Made by a program: the position numbers and the translations under genes. The notes below the pieces were generated by a model that searched no databases, was not told the DNA's origin, and saw only the letters and a list, made by a program, of their open reading frames with translations. Below are positions 56,726-64,000 of a DNA stretch of 64,000 nt, piece after piece. The stretch lies in assembly GCF_030403505.1 (NCBI RefSeq), contig NZ_JAUEMJ010000011.1:124001-188000 (forward strand). Direction: 5' to 3'. Each line of letters starts with the position of its first letter. The stretch's first letter is position 1. Origin of the DNA: Glycomyces tritici. Lineage in GTDB: Bacteria; Actinomycetota; Actinomycetes; Mycobacteriales; Micromonosporaceae.

Positions 56726-57478
56726 TCAGGTCACCTTCGACGCCACGACTACCATCCGATCGCTGTCCAGGTTGAAGGCGGCCCCGCTCAGGGAAGCGGA
56801 CACCTGCACGAGCCGTAGGCCGGCAGAGATCAGCATCTGTTCGATTTCTGAGGCGTTATACAGCCGTATGCGAAACTCACGCCTCTGAGATGATCCGTCT
56901 CGAAAGATGGTCATTGTGAGCCGCAACCAGCCCGAGGCCGGATCGAACTGCCGGACCTCACCGAGGTGTGAGCCGTCCGGGAGCAGCGTGAACCGCGACT
57001 GCCAGAAGTCCTTCGCCACCGCATCTCGGTTCGGAACCTGCAACAGCAGTCGGCCATCAGTGGCGAGAGCTGCCCGGATTGCCTTCAGTACCTCAAGGTC
57101 ATCGTTCCGATGCTCAAGGTAGCCGAACGATTGGTAGAGCGACAGCACCGCGTCCAACTCAAGCCCCGCAGGAATATCACGCATATCAGCATGTATCCAG
57201 GTGACGTCCACACCGGCAGCCAATTGGTGCGCACGAGCGGCATCAAGCATCCTCTTGCTGAGGTCGAGACCCCGGACCTCGTGTCCGAACTCCGCTATGG
57301 CGATTGAGTGACGGCCCTGGCCGCAGCAGAGGTCGAGCACGCTCGAGCGCTCCCTGATTCCCAGCAGCGCGATCGCGTCACTAGCCTCCTTGCGGCTGCC
57401 TTCCGGAGAGTGGGCGAACTTGTCCAGATCCAGATAGAACTCGTCGAATGACGTCTCGTACCATGGTTTCTCCTTCAT
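56726..57478 (-). CDS. Class I SAM-dependent methyltransferase
   Basis: 250 residues from the ATG at 57478 (AGAGGTGG 7 nt upstream). Rossmann SAM-binding motif VLDLCCGQGRHSIAIAEFGHEVRGLDLS, then IHADMRDIPAGLELDAVLSLYQSFGYLE and LLLQVPNRD. This small-molecule methyltransferase type occurs in biosynthetic clusters. It is divergent from the lanthipeptide precursor (314 bp between starts), so it could act on the lanthipeptide or be unrelated cargo. It is the first gene after the tRNA fragment. Confidence 0.85.
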   Translation of the reverse strand: MKEKPWYETSFDEFYLDLDKFAHSPEGSRKEASDAIALLGIRERSSVLDLCCGQGRHSIAIAEFGHEVRGLDLSKRMLDAARAHQLAAGVDVTWIHADMRDIPAGLELDAVLSLYQSFGYLEHRNDDLEVLKAIRAALATDGRLLLQVPNRDAVAKDFWQSRFTLLPDGSHLGEVRQFDPASGWLRLTMTIFRDGSSQRREFRIRLYNASEIEQMLISAGLRLVQVSASLSGAAFNLDSDRMVVVASKVT

Positions 57479-57791
57479 CGCGTCCACCTCTCGGTCCCGA
57501 ATTCGACAGGCCTTGAAGGATGCCCGCGACGCGCACGGTCTTTGCATGGGAAACGAATTTCGAGATCCTCAGTCGGGCCATCGAACGAGTCCGTCAAGCA
57601 GTGTCCATGTGCGTCACCACCTTGGTTGAAAGCGGGTTGGTATGCGGCTCATGCATTGATCATGCGCTCCGGCGCTATCGTCTGTCTCGCGTACAAGCAC
57701 ACCTCCACACGGCCGGTTGCGCAGCATGGGGACCAGAATCCCATGGGCTTCCATCGAGACGCACGCGGCCGTCGAATCGGAAAGGACTGCC
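57479..57791. promoter_or_regulatory. Divergent control region, methyltransferase/lanthipeptide
   Basis: 313 bp between divergent starts. No consensus promoter stood out; GGGACCAGAATCCC near 57728 is a short inverted repeat. Promoters for both directions are expected here. Confidence 0.35.
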
Positions 57792-57893
57792 ATGGTACTC
57801 GCCTTGCAGGAACTGGATCCCATCGAACTCACCGGTCCCATCGAACTCAACACCAGTACGAGCTCCTGCATCAGCAACAGCTGCAACAAGTAG
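57792..57893 (+). CDS. Class III lanthipeptide precursor peptide
   Basis: 33 codons with GGAAAGGA 6 nt before the ATG. The leader begins MVLALQELDPIEL, matching the LxLQxL recognition helix of class III leaders; a PIEL element is repeated. The core, from about residue 20, is NTSTSSCISNSCNK: two cysteines and seven Ser/Thr, with S25-S28-C31 and S22-S25 spacings suited to labionin or lanthionine rings. It lies 110 bp upstream of the LanKC gene, same strand. An in-frame ATG 66 nt upstream would lengthen the leader but has no ribosome site. Confidence 0.8.
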   Translation: MVLALQELDPIELTGPIELNTSTSSCISNSCNK

Positions 57894-58003
57894 CACGAAG
57901 CGTGGTGCCGTCGATCGGGTCGCGGTCCATCGTGTACCCGGATCGGCGGTGTCACCTCCGATCTCAAGTCCATCAACGGCGCGATCCCGTGGGAAGTGAA
58001 TCG

Positions 58004-60703
58004 ATGACACTCTTTGACGCGAAGCTGCTGCAGCTCTACACAAGCTCCTCGAAGCTGTGGTTCACCGACCCATCCTTGCAGCCCGTCTCGCCGAAGTACT
58101 TGGAGATCGTTCGCTCCCATGTCGGCCCGAGCGCGCGATTCGACCAGTCCGGCAACTGGACCATGGTCGACCAGGGCACAGGCGAAGGCGTCGAACAAGG
58201 GTGGAAGATCCACGTCTCCGCCTTGAACTCCAACGCCGAAGCAGTACTCGATCGAACCGTCGCCGCACTCGCCGAACTCAAGGTGGACTTCAAGTTCCTG
58301 TCGGACGAGGCGAGACTCGCGGACAGCAACAGCCGGCTCATGCCACGCGGCAACGGCTGCAAGTTCATCACGGTCTACCCCGTTTCGGAGCTGCAGTGCG
58401 GGCACCTGCTCGGAATCCTCTACGAAGCGCTCCGAGATTTCAAGGGGCCCAGGATCCTCTCCGACCGCCGATACCGCGACTGCGCGGTGCTCTACTATCG
58501 GTTCGGCGGTCATCGTCCACTTTGGCAAATGACCACGACCGGCGCGCCGATGGCCATGATCCGCAATCCGGAGAACGGCGAACTCGTTCCGGACATGCGG
58601 CTCCCTCACTGGTCGCCCCCGGAGTGGATCCGGTATGACCCGTTCGCGGCCGAAGAGCCCGCGGCGGTGCAAGGCATCGTGCTCGCCGACCGCTACCGGG
58701 TCGAGAGCGCCCTGCGCTTCACTAACATCGGCGGCATCTATCTGGGCACCGACCTCGAGACCGGGCGGCAGATCGTCGCCAAAGAGGCCCGCCCCGGCAC
58801 GGACACGCTTCCGGACAGGGACATGGACGCCGTCAGCATCAGGCGGAACGAGTACTCGATGCTGAGCCGCCTGAAAGGCTCGAACGGGATCGTCGAGCCC
58901 ATCGACTACTTCGTCCAGGACGAGCACGCCTTTCTCATCATCGAGTTCCTTGACGAGTCGGTCCACCTGCTGAGCTTCATCACCGGTAGGCACCCGCTCC
59001 TCACCCTGGACGGTGCCGACGCCTACGAGGACTACTTCCGAACCGCGGTCCACGTGTGGATCGAGGTGGCGACCACCATTGCACGCCTTCATGACGCCCG
59101 GGTCGTCCACGGCGACTTGAGCCTGTTGAACATCATGCTGGACTGGCGGACGGGCGACGACCTCCCCCACGTGACGCTCATCGACTTCGAATCGGCCGTC
59201 TGCCTCGACGAGCACGAGACCTCGTACTTGATCTCGACCGGTTTCACCCCGATGAATCAGCGTCAGGACCGATTGCCGAAGTTCGCGAACGACGTGTTCG
59301 CTCTGGGAACACTGATGCTCGCGTGCCTCTTCCCTTCGACCGAACCGGGCATCGCGGATCGAAGGCAGTTCCACAGGCTCATCGGCAACCTCAACGCCGA
59401 CCTGCCACTTCCCGAAGGCCTCGCGGAACTCGTCACCGCCATGACGGACGAGGACCCGCTGCGGCGACCGCCCATTGAAGCGGTAGTCGCCCGCCTGAAG
59501 CAACTCAAGCCGAAGGCTCCAGAAGCGGTCGGGCCCGCGGGCCGGCTCGAGGCCGAAGCGTCGAAACTCGACCTCATGCGCCTTGTATCCGGCATCGGGT
59601 TCGCCTCGACGCTCGACAGGTCTGACCGCGCGTACGCCGGGGATCCGATGCTGTACAGCACCAACCCCCTGTCCGTCGCCTACGGTGTGGTCGGCGTGAT
59701 GCGGGCTCTGGCCTACATGGGACAGACGGATCTCAGCGGTCCTCGATCGTGGCTGCTGCAGCGCCGCATTCACGCCGACGACCTGCCTCCGGGCCTGTAC
59801 CTCGGAATGTCCGGGATCGCGTGGGCCTGCGACGAACTCGGTATGCGCGAGTACGCGCACGACGTGATGGCGCTCGCGAACGGCCACTCGCTCATCGGCG
59901 AGAGCAGCACCGTGTTCGACGGAGACGCCGGAGTCGTCTTCGCCAATCTGCACTTCTGGCACCGGAGTGGCGACACCACGTACTTGGAGACCGCCGCGCG
60001 ACTGGCCGAACGAGTCCGCCAAGCGCTCGAGAGCTCGCAGTTCGACCGACCGGGGTTCGCCTTCGGCGCCAGCGGGTCCGCGCTCGCGCTGCTGTACGCC
60101 GGGACGGCCACCGGAGACGACAAGCTCGAGCTCGCCGGACTCAACCTCATCCGCGAGGTCATGTCCCACGCCCGCGCGATGGACGCGGGCTACCGCAGCA
60201 TCCCTGAGACCCTGGATGTCAAGTACCGAGAGACCGTCAGCCCCTATTGGCTCTCCGGCTCCGCCGGCGTCGGCGGCGCGGCGCTCCGATTCTGGCTCCG
60301 TTTCCAGGAGGAGGACCTGCAGAGGTTCGTCGACGACCTGGTCGTCGACGCCTCCCGCAAATACACGATGATGCCCGGCTACCTGTCGGGCCTGTCAGGA
60401 ATGGGGGACTTCCTGCTGGACGTCCACTCCTTCACCGGGAAGGACGAGGCGCTCCGGGGTGCTTGCCGCGTTGCCGAAGGCATCGCGATCTTCGCCCGGG
60501 AGGAGGACGGGCACCTCCTCTTCCCAGGGTCGCAGCTGCTGCGCCATTCAGCGGACTTCGCCACCGGCGCAGCGGGAATCGGCATGTTCCTCCACCGCCT
60601 CGAGGGGGTTCGAGCCGGCGGCGACCCCGGCCCTGTCCAGCTGCTTCCGGACCATCTGCCGCAGCGTGCGAAGCCGCGTCCGACTCCAGGCGAACGCCTG
60701 TGA
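58004..60703 (+). CDS. Class III lanthipeptide synthetase LanKC
   Basis: 899 residues from the ATG at 58004 (GGGAAG 8 nt upstream). N-terminal lyase-like region (~1-220), central Ser/Thr-kinase domain (~225-510: VVHGDLSLLNIML around 367-379 as the catalytic loop, LIDFES as the DFG equivalent) and C-terminal LanC-like cyclase (~540-890: GLYLGMSGIAWA, YWLSGSAGVGGAALRFWLRF, PGYLSGLSGMGDFLLDVH). The zinc-binding Cys, Cys-His of LanC/LanL is absent from the equivalent positions, which makes it class III rather than IV. It phosphorylates and eliminates Ser/Thr, then cyclises. It overlaps the exporter by 4 nt. Confidence 0.93.
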   Translation: MTLFDAKLLQLYTSSSKLWFTDPSLQPVSPKYLEIVRSHVGPSARFDQSGNWTMVDQGTGEGVEQGWKIHVSALNSNAEAVLDRTVAALAELKVDFKFLSDEARLADSNSRLMPRGNGCKFITVYPVSELQCGHLLGILYEALRDFKGPRILSDRRYRDCAVLYYRFGGHRPLWQMTTTGAPMAMIRNPENGELVPDMRLPHWSPPEWIRYDPFAAEEPAAVQGIVLADRYRVESALRFTNIGGIYLGTDLETGRQIVAKEARPGTDTLPDRDMDAVSIRRNEYSMLSRLKGSNGIVEPIDYFVQDEHAFLIIEFLDESVHLLSFITGRHPLLTLDGADAYEDYFRTAVHVWIEVATTIARLHDARVVHGDLSLLNIMLDWRTGDDLPHVTLIDFESAVCLDEHETSYLISTGFTPMNQRQDRLPKFANDVFALGTLMLACLFPSTEPGIADRRQFHRLIGNLNADLPLPEGLAELVTAMTDEDPLRRPPIEAVVARLKQLKPKAPEAVGPAGRLEAEASKLDLMRLVSGIGFASTLDRSDRAYAGDPMLYSTNPLSVAYGVVGVMRALAYMGQTDLSGPRSWLLQRRIHADDLPPGLYLGMSGIAWACDELGMREYAHDVMALANGHSLIGESSTVFDGDAGVVFANLHFWHRSGDTTYLETAARLAERVRQALESSQFDRPGFAFGASGSALALLYAGTATGDDKLELAGLNLIREVMSHARAMDAGYRSIPETLDVKYRETVSPYWLSGSAGVGGAALRFWLRFQEEDLQRFVDDLVVDASRKYTMMPGYLSGLSGMGDFLLDVHSFTGKDEALRGACRVAEGIAIFAREEDGHLLFPGSQLLRHSADFATGAAGIGMFLHRLEGVRAGGDPGPVQLLPDHLPQRAKPRPTPGERL

Positions 60704-62001
60704 GCTCCGCCGGGCCCGACCGGCCGACCGCCCTGTCCGCCTGGCAGGTATTGAAGATCCCCGACTACCGGGCGATCTGGCTGGCGGACCTCGTGAGCGG
60801 GATCGGCTCCGGCGCGACCGGGCTCGCAATGCTGCTCATGCTGACGGACTGGTCCGACGACCCCGGCATCATCGCCGTCTTCACCATCGCCAGCACCGTT
60901 CCGATGATCCTGGTGGGCCCGTTCGCCGGGGTCCTGGTGGACCGCTGGAACCGGATGGCGATCGTGGTGGTCGGCCGTCTGATCCAGGCGGTGCTCGTGC
61001 TGTCGCTGATGTTCATGGAGCCCGATCTCCTCTGGCTCGCGGCACTGGTCATCGCCGCGCAGTTCACCGTGTCCACGTTCACCGCCCCCGCAGCCGGTGC
61101 GATCTTCGGGCTCGTGATCCCGAACCACGGCCGCGCAGGTGCGTCGGGCCTGGGCGGAGCGACGGGGTTCGTGGTCGGCACGATCGGGGCGGGAGTCGCC
61201 TCGACCATGTACGCCACCGACATGCTCGACGCCGTGTTCGTCCTGGACGCGGTCACCTTCATCGCCGCGGCACTGCTGTACCTGCGAATCCGCCGCAACC
61301 CCGCGGTGGGCAAGCCCCCAGTAGCGGCCACCAGGCCGGCGTTCAAGGAGGACCTGACCGAAGGGATGGTGTTCTTGTCGCGGAACTCGGCCATGCGGTA
61401 CCTGCTGTTCGGTTTTGCCAGCATCTCGATCGCGACGGCGGCGATCAACGTCCTCTACGTGCCACTGGCCGTGGACGAACTGCACGCCGACGGATTCGGG
61501 ATCTTCGCCGTGCAGGCCACCGCGGGTCTCGGCACCGTGGTCGTCGGTCTGCTCGCCGGCCATCTCTCACGGGTGCTCAGCGACCTGGCCTGGTTCAGGA
61601 TCGGCATCCTCGCCTTCGCCCTCCTCGGAATCGGATACGGCCTCTCGCCCAGCCTCTGGCACCTGGTCGCCCTGCATTTCCTCTTCAACTGCGTCGGCGT
61701 CAGGCTCTCCGCCAGCATCGAGTCGCTATTCCTGGCGATCACTCCGAACCACCAGCTCGGACGGGTCGGCTCGGCGGTCAACGCCGTCGAACGCGGGTTG
61801 TACGTGGCGCTCAACGCCGGTGTTGCCGCCTTGACCGGACTGATCGAGGTCCGCACCGTCCTCATCGTCTACGGCGTCGTCGCGGCAGTGGTCGCGGTCG
61901 TCGCCGGGTCCCTCCTGACCTCAGCGCGATTGGCGAGCACGGCAGTGGTGGACGACGACGAGGAGCCGCAACCGCAACCCGCCGAGCGCGAAGCCGCTTG
62001 A
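60700..62001 (+). CDS. MFS exporter of the lanthipeptide locus
   Basis: 433 residues, 12 helices, GTG start in the LanKC stop (GTGA overlap). MFS_3/EntS-like family: LVSGIGSGATGLAMLLMLTDW, GPFAGVLVDRWNRMAIVV (motif A) and AITPNHQLGRVGSAVNAVERG. Class III clusters often carry an ABC exporter; an MFS exporter translationally coupled to LanKC suggests export of the modified peptide by this protein. No leader peptidase is in the window. Confidence 0.9.
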   Translation: MSSAGPDRPTALSAWQVLKIPDYRAIWLADLVSGIGSGATGLAMLLMLTDWSDDPGIIAVFTIASTVPMILVGPFAGVLVDRWNRMAIVVVGRLIQAVLVLSLMFMEPDLLWLAALVIAAQFTVSTFTAPAAGAIFGLVIPNHGRAGASGLGGATGFVVGTIGAGVASTMYATDMLDAVFVLDAVTFIAAALLYLRIRRNPAVGKPPVAATRPAFKEDLTEGMVFLSRNSAMRYLLFGFASISIATAAINVLYVPLAVDELHADGFGIFAVQATAGLGTVVVGLLAGHLSRVLSDLAWFRIGILAFALLGIGYGLSPSLWHLVALHFLFNCVGVRLSASIESLFLAITPNHQLGRVGSAVNAVERGLYVALNAGVAALTGLIEVRTVLIVYGVVAAVVAVVAGSLLTSARLASTAVVDDDEEPQPQPAEREAA

Positions 62002-62019
62002 GCTCCGGGCGAACCTGAC

Positions 62020-63480
62020 TCAGGTCAGCTGGCGCTCGTCGAATCGCCGCCTTAGCAGCATCTTCGCCACCTCGCCCTCCGCGTTCCTCGGCAGCTCGCC
62101 GACGAATTGGAAGTGCCGCGGCACCTGGTTCGGCCGCAGCCTTGCGAGGAGGAAGTGCAGCAGGTCATCCTCGTCGACCGCCGAGTCGACCACGACCGCA
62201 GCGACGACCTCCTCACCCACGCGGGGATCGGGGACGCCGTAGACAGCCGCCTCCGTCACCTGCGTGTGCTCGGACAGGACCGTTTCGACCTCGGCCACCG
62301 AAACCGAGGTGAAACCGCGGTAGATCACCGCCCGCCAGCGGTCAAGCAGATGCAGCCGTCCCTCGTCGTCGACGTAGCCCCGATCGCCGGTGCGAATCCA
62401 GCCGTTGGTGAACCCCTTGCGGTCGTCCGTCGTCCTACCGACGTATCTCCGTGCCGGACGCGCGGGGAACAGCCAGACCTCGCCGACCTGGTTCGGCAGT
62501 AGGGCCGAGCCGTCCGCCCCGGTCACCCGAATCTCGCTGCCCGTCGTCGGCGTGCCCACAGCGTCGGGACGACTGCCGTCGTAGACCATCATCGCGCCCT
62601 CTGGCCAGGTCTCGGTCTGCGTGTAGAGGTTCAGTATCTTCGCCTTCGGCACGACGGCCTGGAAGCGGGCGATCGCGTCCGCAGTCGGCGGGCTGCCGGA
62701 GACGAAGATCGTGCGCAGTCGATCGAGTCCGCCGGGCGGCCGGCATTCGTCGGCGTTCAGGCGGGTGATCCCTCTGGCGTACAAGGAGGCCACGCGGACC
62801 TGGTGCCTCACGGCGAGATCGAGGAAGTCCGGGACGTTGAAGTGGGGCTGCCAGACGATCGTCCAGCCGCGGCACATCGCGTCGATGAGCATGCCGAGCG
62901 CGTCCCGCGGACTGACCGCGCAGAGGTAGTCGGTCTTCCGGCGAGCCTCCCAGATGCACTTGCCCCACAACAGGTTATCGCTGCTGCAGGAGACCCATTT
63001 CGGTTCCCCGGTGGAGCCGGACGTGTGCAGCACGAGGGCCGCGTCGGCCGGCAGCACGTCGGACGATGCCGTGGGCGGGTGCTCCAGTGGTTCCATGCGG
63101 ACTTCGAGCGGGCACTCGCCTGAGACCTCGTCCGTCGAACGTTCAAGGCGATGGATGACGGCGACAGGACGGACGGTCTCGATGCCCCGCCTGAGCGCGC
63201 TCGGCTCAAGACCCGTGGCCAGCATCGGCACGGCACCGCTCAGGGCGACGCCGATCCACGCCACGGCGATCTCACCGAGTCGTTCCTCGCTCAAGGCGAT
63301 GGCCACGGCGCGCCCCGGTGGAACCCCGCGGCCCCGCAGGTCGGCCGCGAGTCTCGTCGCCTCGCTCCACCATCTCCCGTAGGTCATTGCGCTGCCGTCG
63401 AACTCGCTCACGGCTCGGAGCTCCGGATCCCTTGCCGCCCGCTCCTCGAGCAGGCCGGGAATCGTCAGCGGTGTTTTCAT
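62020..63480 (-). CDS. AMP-dependent synthetase/ligase (ANL superfamily)
   Basis: 486 residues, AAGGAG 6 nt before the ATG. ANL motifs: ALVLHTSGSTGEPKWVS (phosphate loop), LNLYTQTETWP, GWIRTGDRGYVDDEGRL, and the terminal catalytic lysine region AEGEVAKMLLRRR. It activates a carboxylic acid as an adenylate, then probably thioesterifies it to CoA or a carrier protein. It is convergent with the lanthipeptide exporter and coupled to an unrecognised gene upstream (ATGA overlap), so it may be part of a second biosynthetic operon continuing past the right edge. Confidence 0.9.
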   Translation of the reverse strand: MKTPLTIPGLLEERAARDPELRAVSEFDGSAMTYGRWWSEATRLAADLRGRGVPPGRAVAIALSEERLGEIAVAWIGVALSGAVPMLATGLEPSALRRGIETVRPVAVIHRLERSTDEVSGECPLEVRMEPLEHPPTASSDVLPADAALVLHTSGSTGEPKWVSCSSDNLLWGKCIWEARRKTDYLCAVSPRDALGMLIDAMCRGWTIVWQPHFNVPDFLDLAVRHQVRVASLYARGITRLNADECRPPGGLDRLRTIFVSGSPPTADAIARFQAVVPKAKILNLYTQTETWPEGAMMVYDGSRPDAVGTPTTGSEIRVTGADGSALLPNQVGEVWLFPARPARRYVGRTTDDRKGFTNGWIRTGDRGYVDDEGRLHLLDRWRAVIYRGFTSVSVAEVETVLSEHTQVTEAAVYGVPDPRVGEEVVAAVVVDSAVDEDDLLHFLLARLRPNQVPRHFQFVGELPRNAEGEVAKMLLRRRFDERQLT

Positions 63481-64000
63481 GCCGGCTCCTTCAAACGCGG
63501 TTCGACGCCTTCCCAGGCCGGGACCAGGCAGTCTCCGACGGGCGAGGACGCTTCGCCCCATCGGATCGGAAGGTCGGCGGCCCGTGGAGATCCTCGGTCG
63601 AGCCAGTCGGCGTACTCCTGCTCCATGGTTCCGATGCCGTCGCCGCTTCCGGCGACCTCGCGCCGCGCCAGGCGATATCGGGCCCAATGGTCACCCCCGC
63701 CGTTCTCGAGCCACATGACCTCTGGTCCGGCCTTGGGCCACAGGAAGGCGGCGTGCCCGCGCCAGAGTAGCCATGCCCAGAAGTCGACGACACGACCGGC
63801 GGGACCCTCCGTCCATGATCGTGTGGACGTCGCAGCGCCCTGACGCGCCACTCGGTCCACGACGGCTGTCAGACTTCCTGCCACGGGCGTCTCATGCTGG
63901 ACGAGGATCTTGACGAGTCCGACACTGAAGGAGTCCGATCCACGCCTGACCTCCGCGCCCACTTGCAGGTCCGGTCTGTCGAATATGCACAGCGCGCGAC
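63477..64000 (-). CDS. Unrecognised protein (5' partial at window edge)
   Basis: The frame is open to the right edge; ~174 residues visible. It ends in an ATGA overlap with the ANL ligase, so the two are co-translated. Visible sequence has no motif I can name: segments such as SVGLVKILVQHETPVAGSLT, VDFWAWLLWRGHAAFLWPKA and YRLARREVAGSGDGIGTMEQ look like a globular enzyme with aromatic-rich strands. It probably works in the same pathway as the ligase. Confidence 0.6.
   Translation of the reverse strand, partial: RALCIFDRPDLQVGAEVRRGSDSFSVGLVKILVQHETPVAGSLTAVVDRVARQGAATSTRSWTEGPAGRVVDFWAWLLWRGHAAFLWPKAGPEVMWLENGGGDHWARYRLARREVAGSGDGIGTMEQEYADWLDRGSPRAADLPIRWGEASSPVGDCLVPAWEGVEPRLKEPA

Noticed and set aside
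57614..60169. Long minus-strand frame over LanKC and the precursor
   Set aside because: Shadow of LanKC; Arg/Val/Glu-rich with no recognisable fold.

Overview
The window is high-GC DNA with GTG/TTG starts, Tat and Sec exported carbohydrate-active enzymes, CBM2-type cellulases with a CebR-like box, ESX-type proteins and many TetR/ArsR/ROK/AraC regulators. That points to a saprophytic, mycelial-type actinomycete. I infer this from gene content only; no marker gene is present to fix the genus.

Layout. 1-6.9 kb: end of a SnoaL-like gene, an odd G/C-homopolymer hairpin, an exported GH2 glycosidase with a lectin tail, an exported serine hydrolase and a two-gene ESX-like unit. 7-12.5 kb: MFS transporter, DJ-1/PfpI protein and AraC/PfpI regulator, a decapitated TetR remnant, an NDH-2-like oxidoreductase and a small SnoaL protein. 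12.5-18.4 kb: an exported metalloprotease/propeller protein, a ROK regulator and a CBM2-GH5 cellulase, with promoter and operator visible. 19-25.4 kb: an ABC-2 exporter operon, DoxX and ABM genes facing a TetR/TrmO-like pair across a palindromic operator, and a flavin monooxygenase facing an ArsR repressor across a 15-bp inverted repeat. 25.5-31.4 kb: a second GH5 cellulase (CBM2-GH5-X2) and a LacZ-type GH2 beta-galactosidase.

31.6-38.2 kb is a compact stress/dormancy-type island: two paralogous FMN split-barrel proteins, three universal stress proteins plus a 16-codon relic of a fourth, a flavodoxin, pyruvate phosphate dikinase, and the collapsed remnant of an ATP-grasp acyl-CoA ligase. Palindromes like those bound by DosR/DevR-type regulators lie between the genes. 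38.3-44.6 kb carries unusual secreted or toxin-like proteins: a leaderless multi-Ig protein with an I36/crystallin-like head, an exported I36-like protein, an MFS/TetR pair with a clear operator, and a thiol-activated-cytolysin (CDC) homologue that stops where the membrane-binding domain 4 should begin.

44.6-56.7 kb mixes intact genes (M20 amidohydrolase, GT1 glycosyltransferase, FMN reductase, a TetR and alpha/beta hydrolase sharing an operator, SH3 protein, lamin-tail protein, GNAT) with many gene fossils: transposases, integrase, quinone oxidoreductase plus LysR, and a small ORF with an internal stop. Next comes the 3' half of a tRNA-Leu(GAG) with its terminator.

Immediately beyond that tRNA fragment, 56.7-64 kb holds a class III lanthipeptide locus: methyltransferase, a 33-residue precursor too short for routine gene calling, LanKC synthetase and an overlapping MFS exporter, facing an AMP-ligase operon that runs off the right edge. 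The two best candidates for something undescribed are this lanthipeptide and the domain-4-less, signal-less cytolysin homologue.
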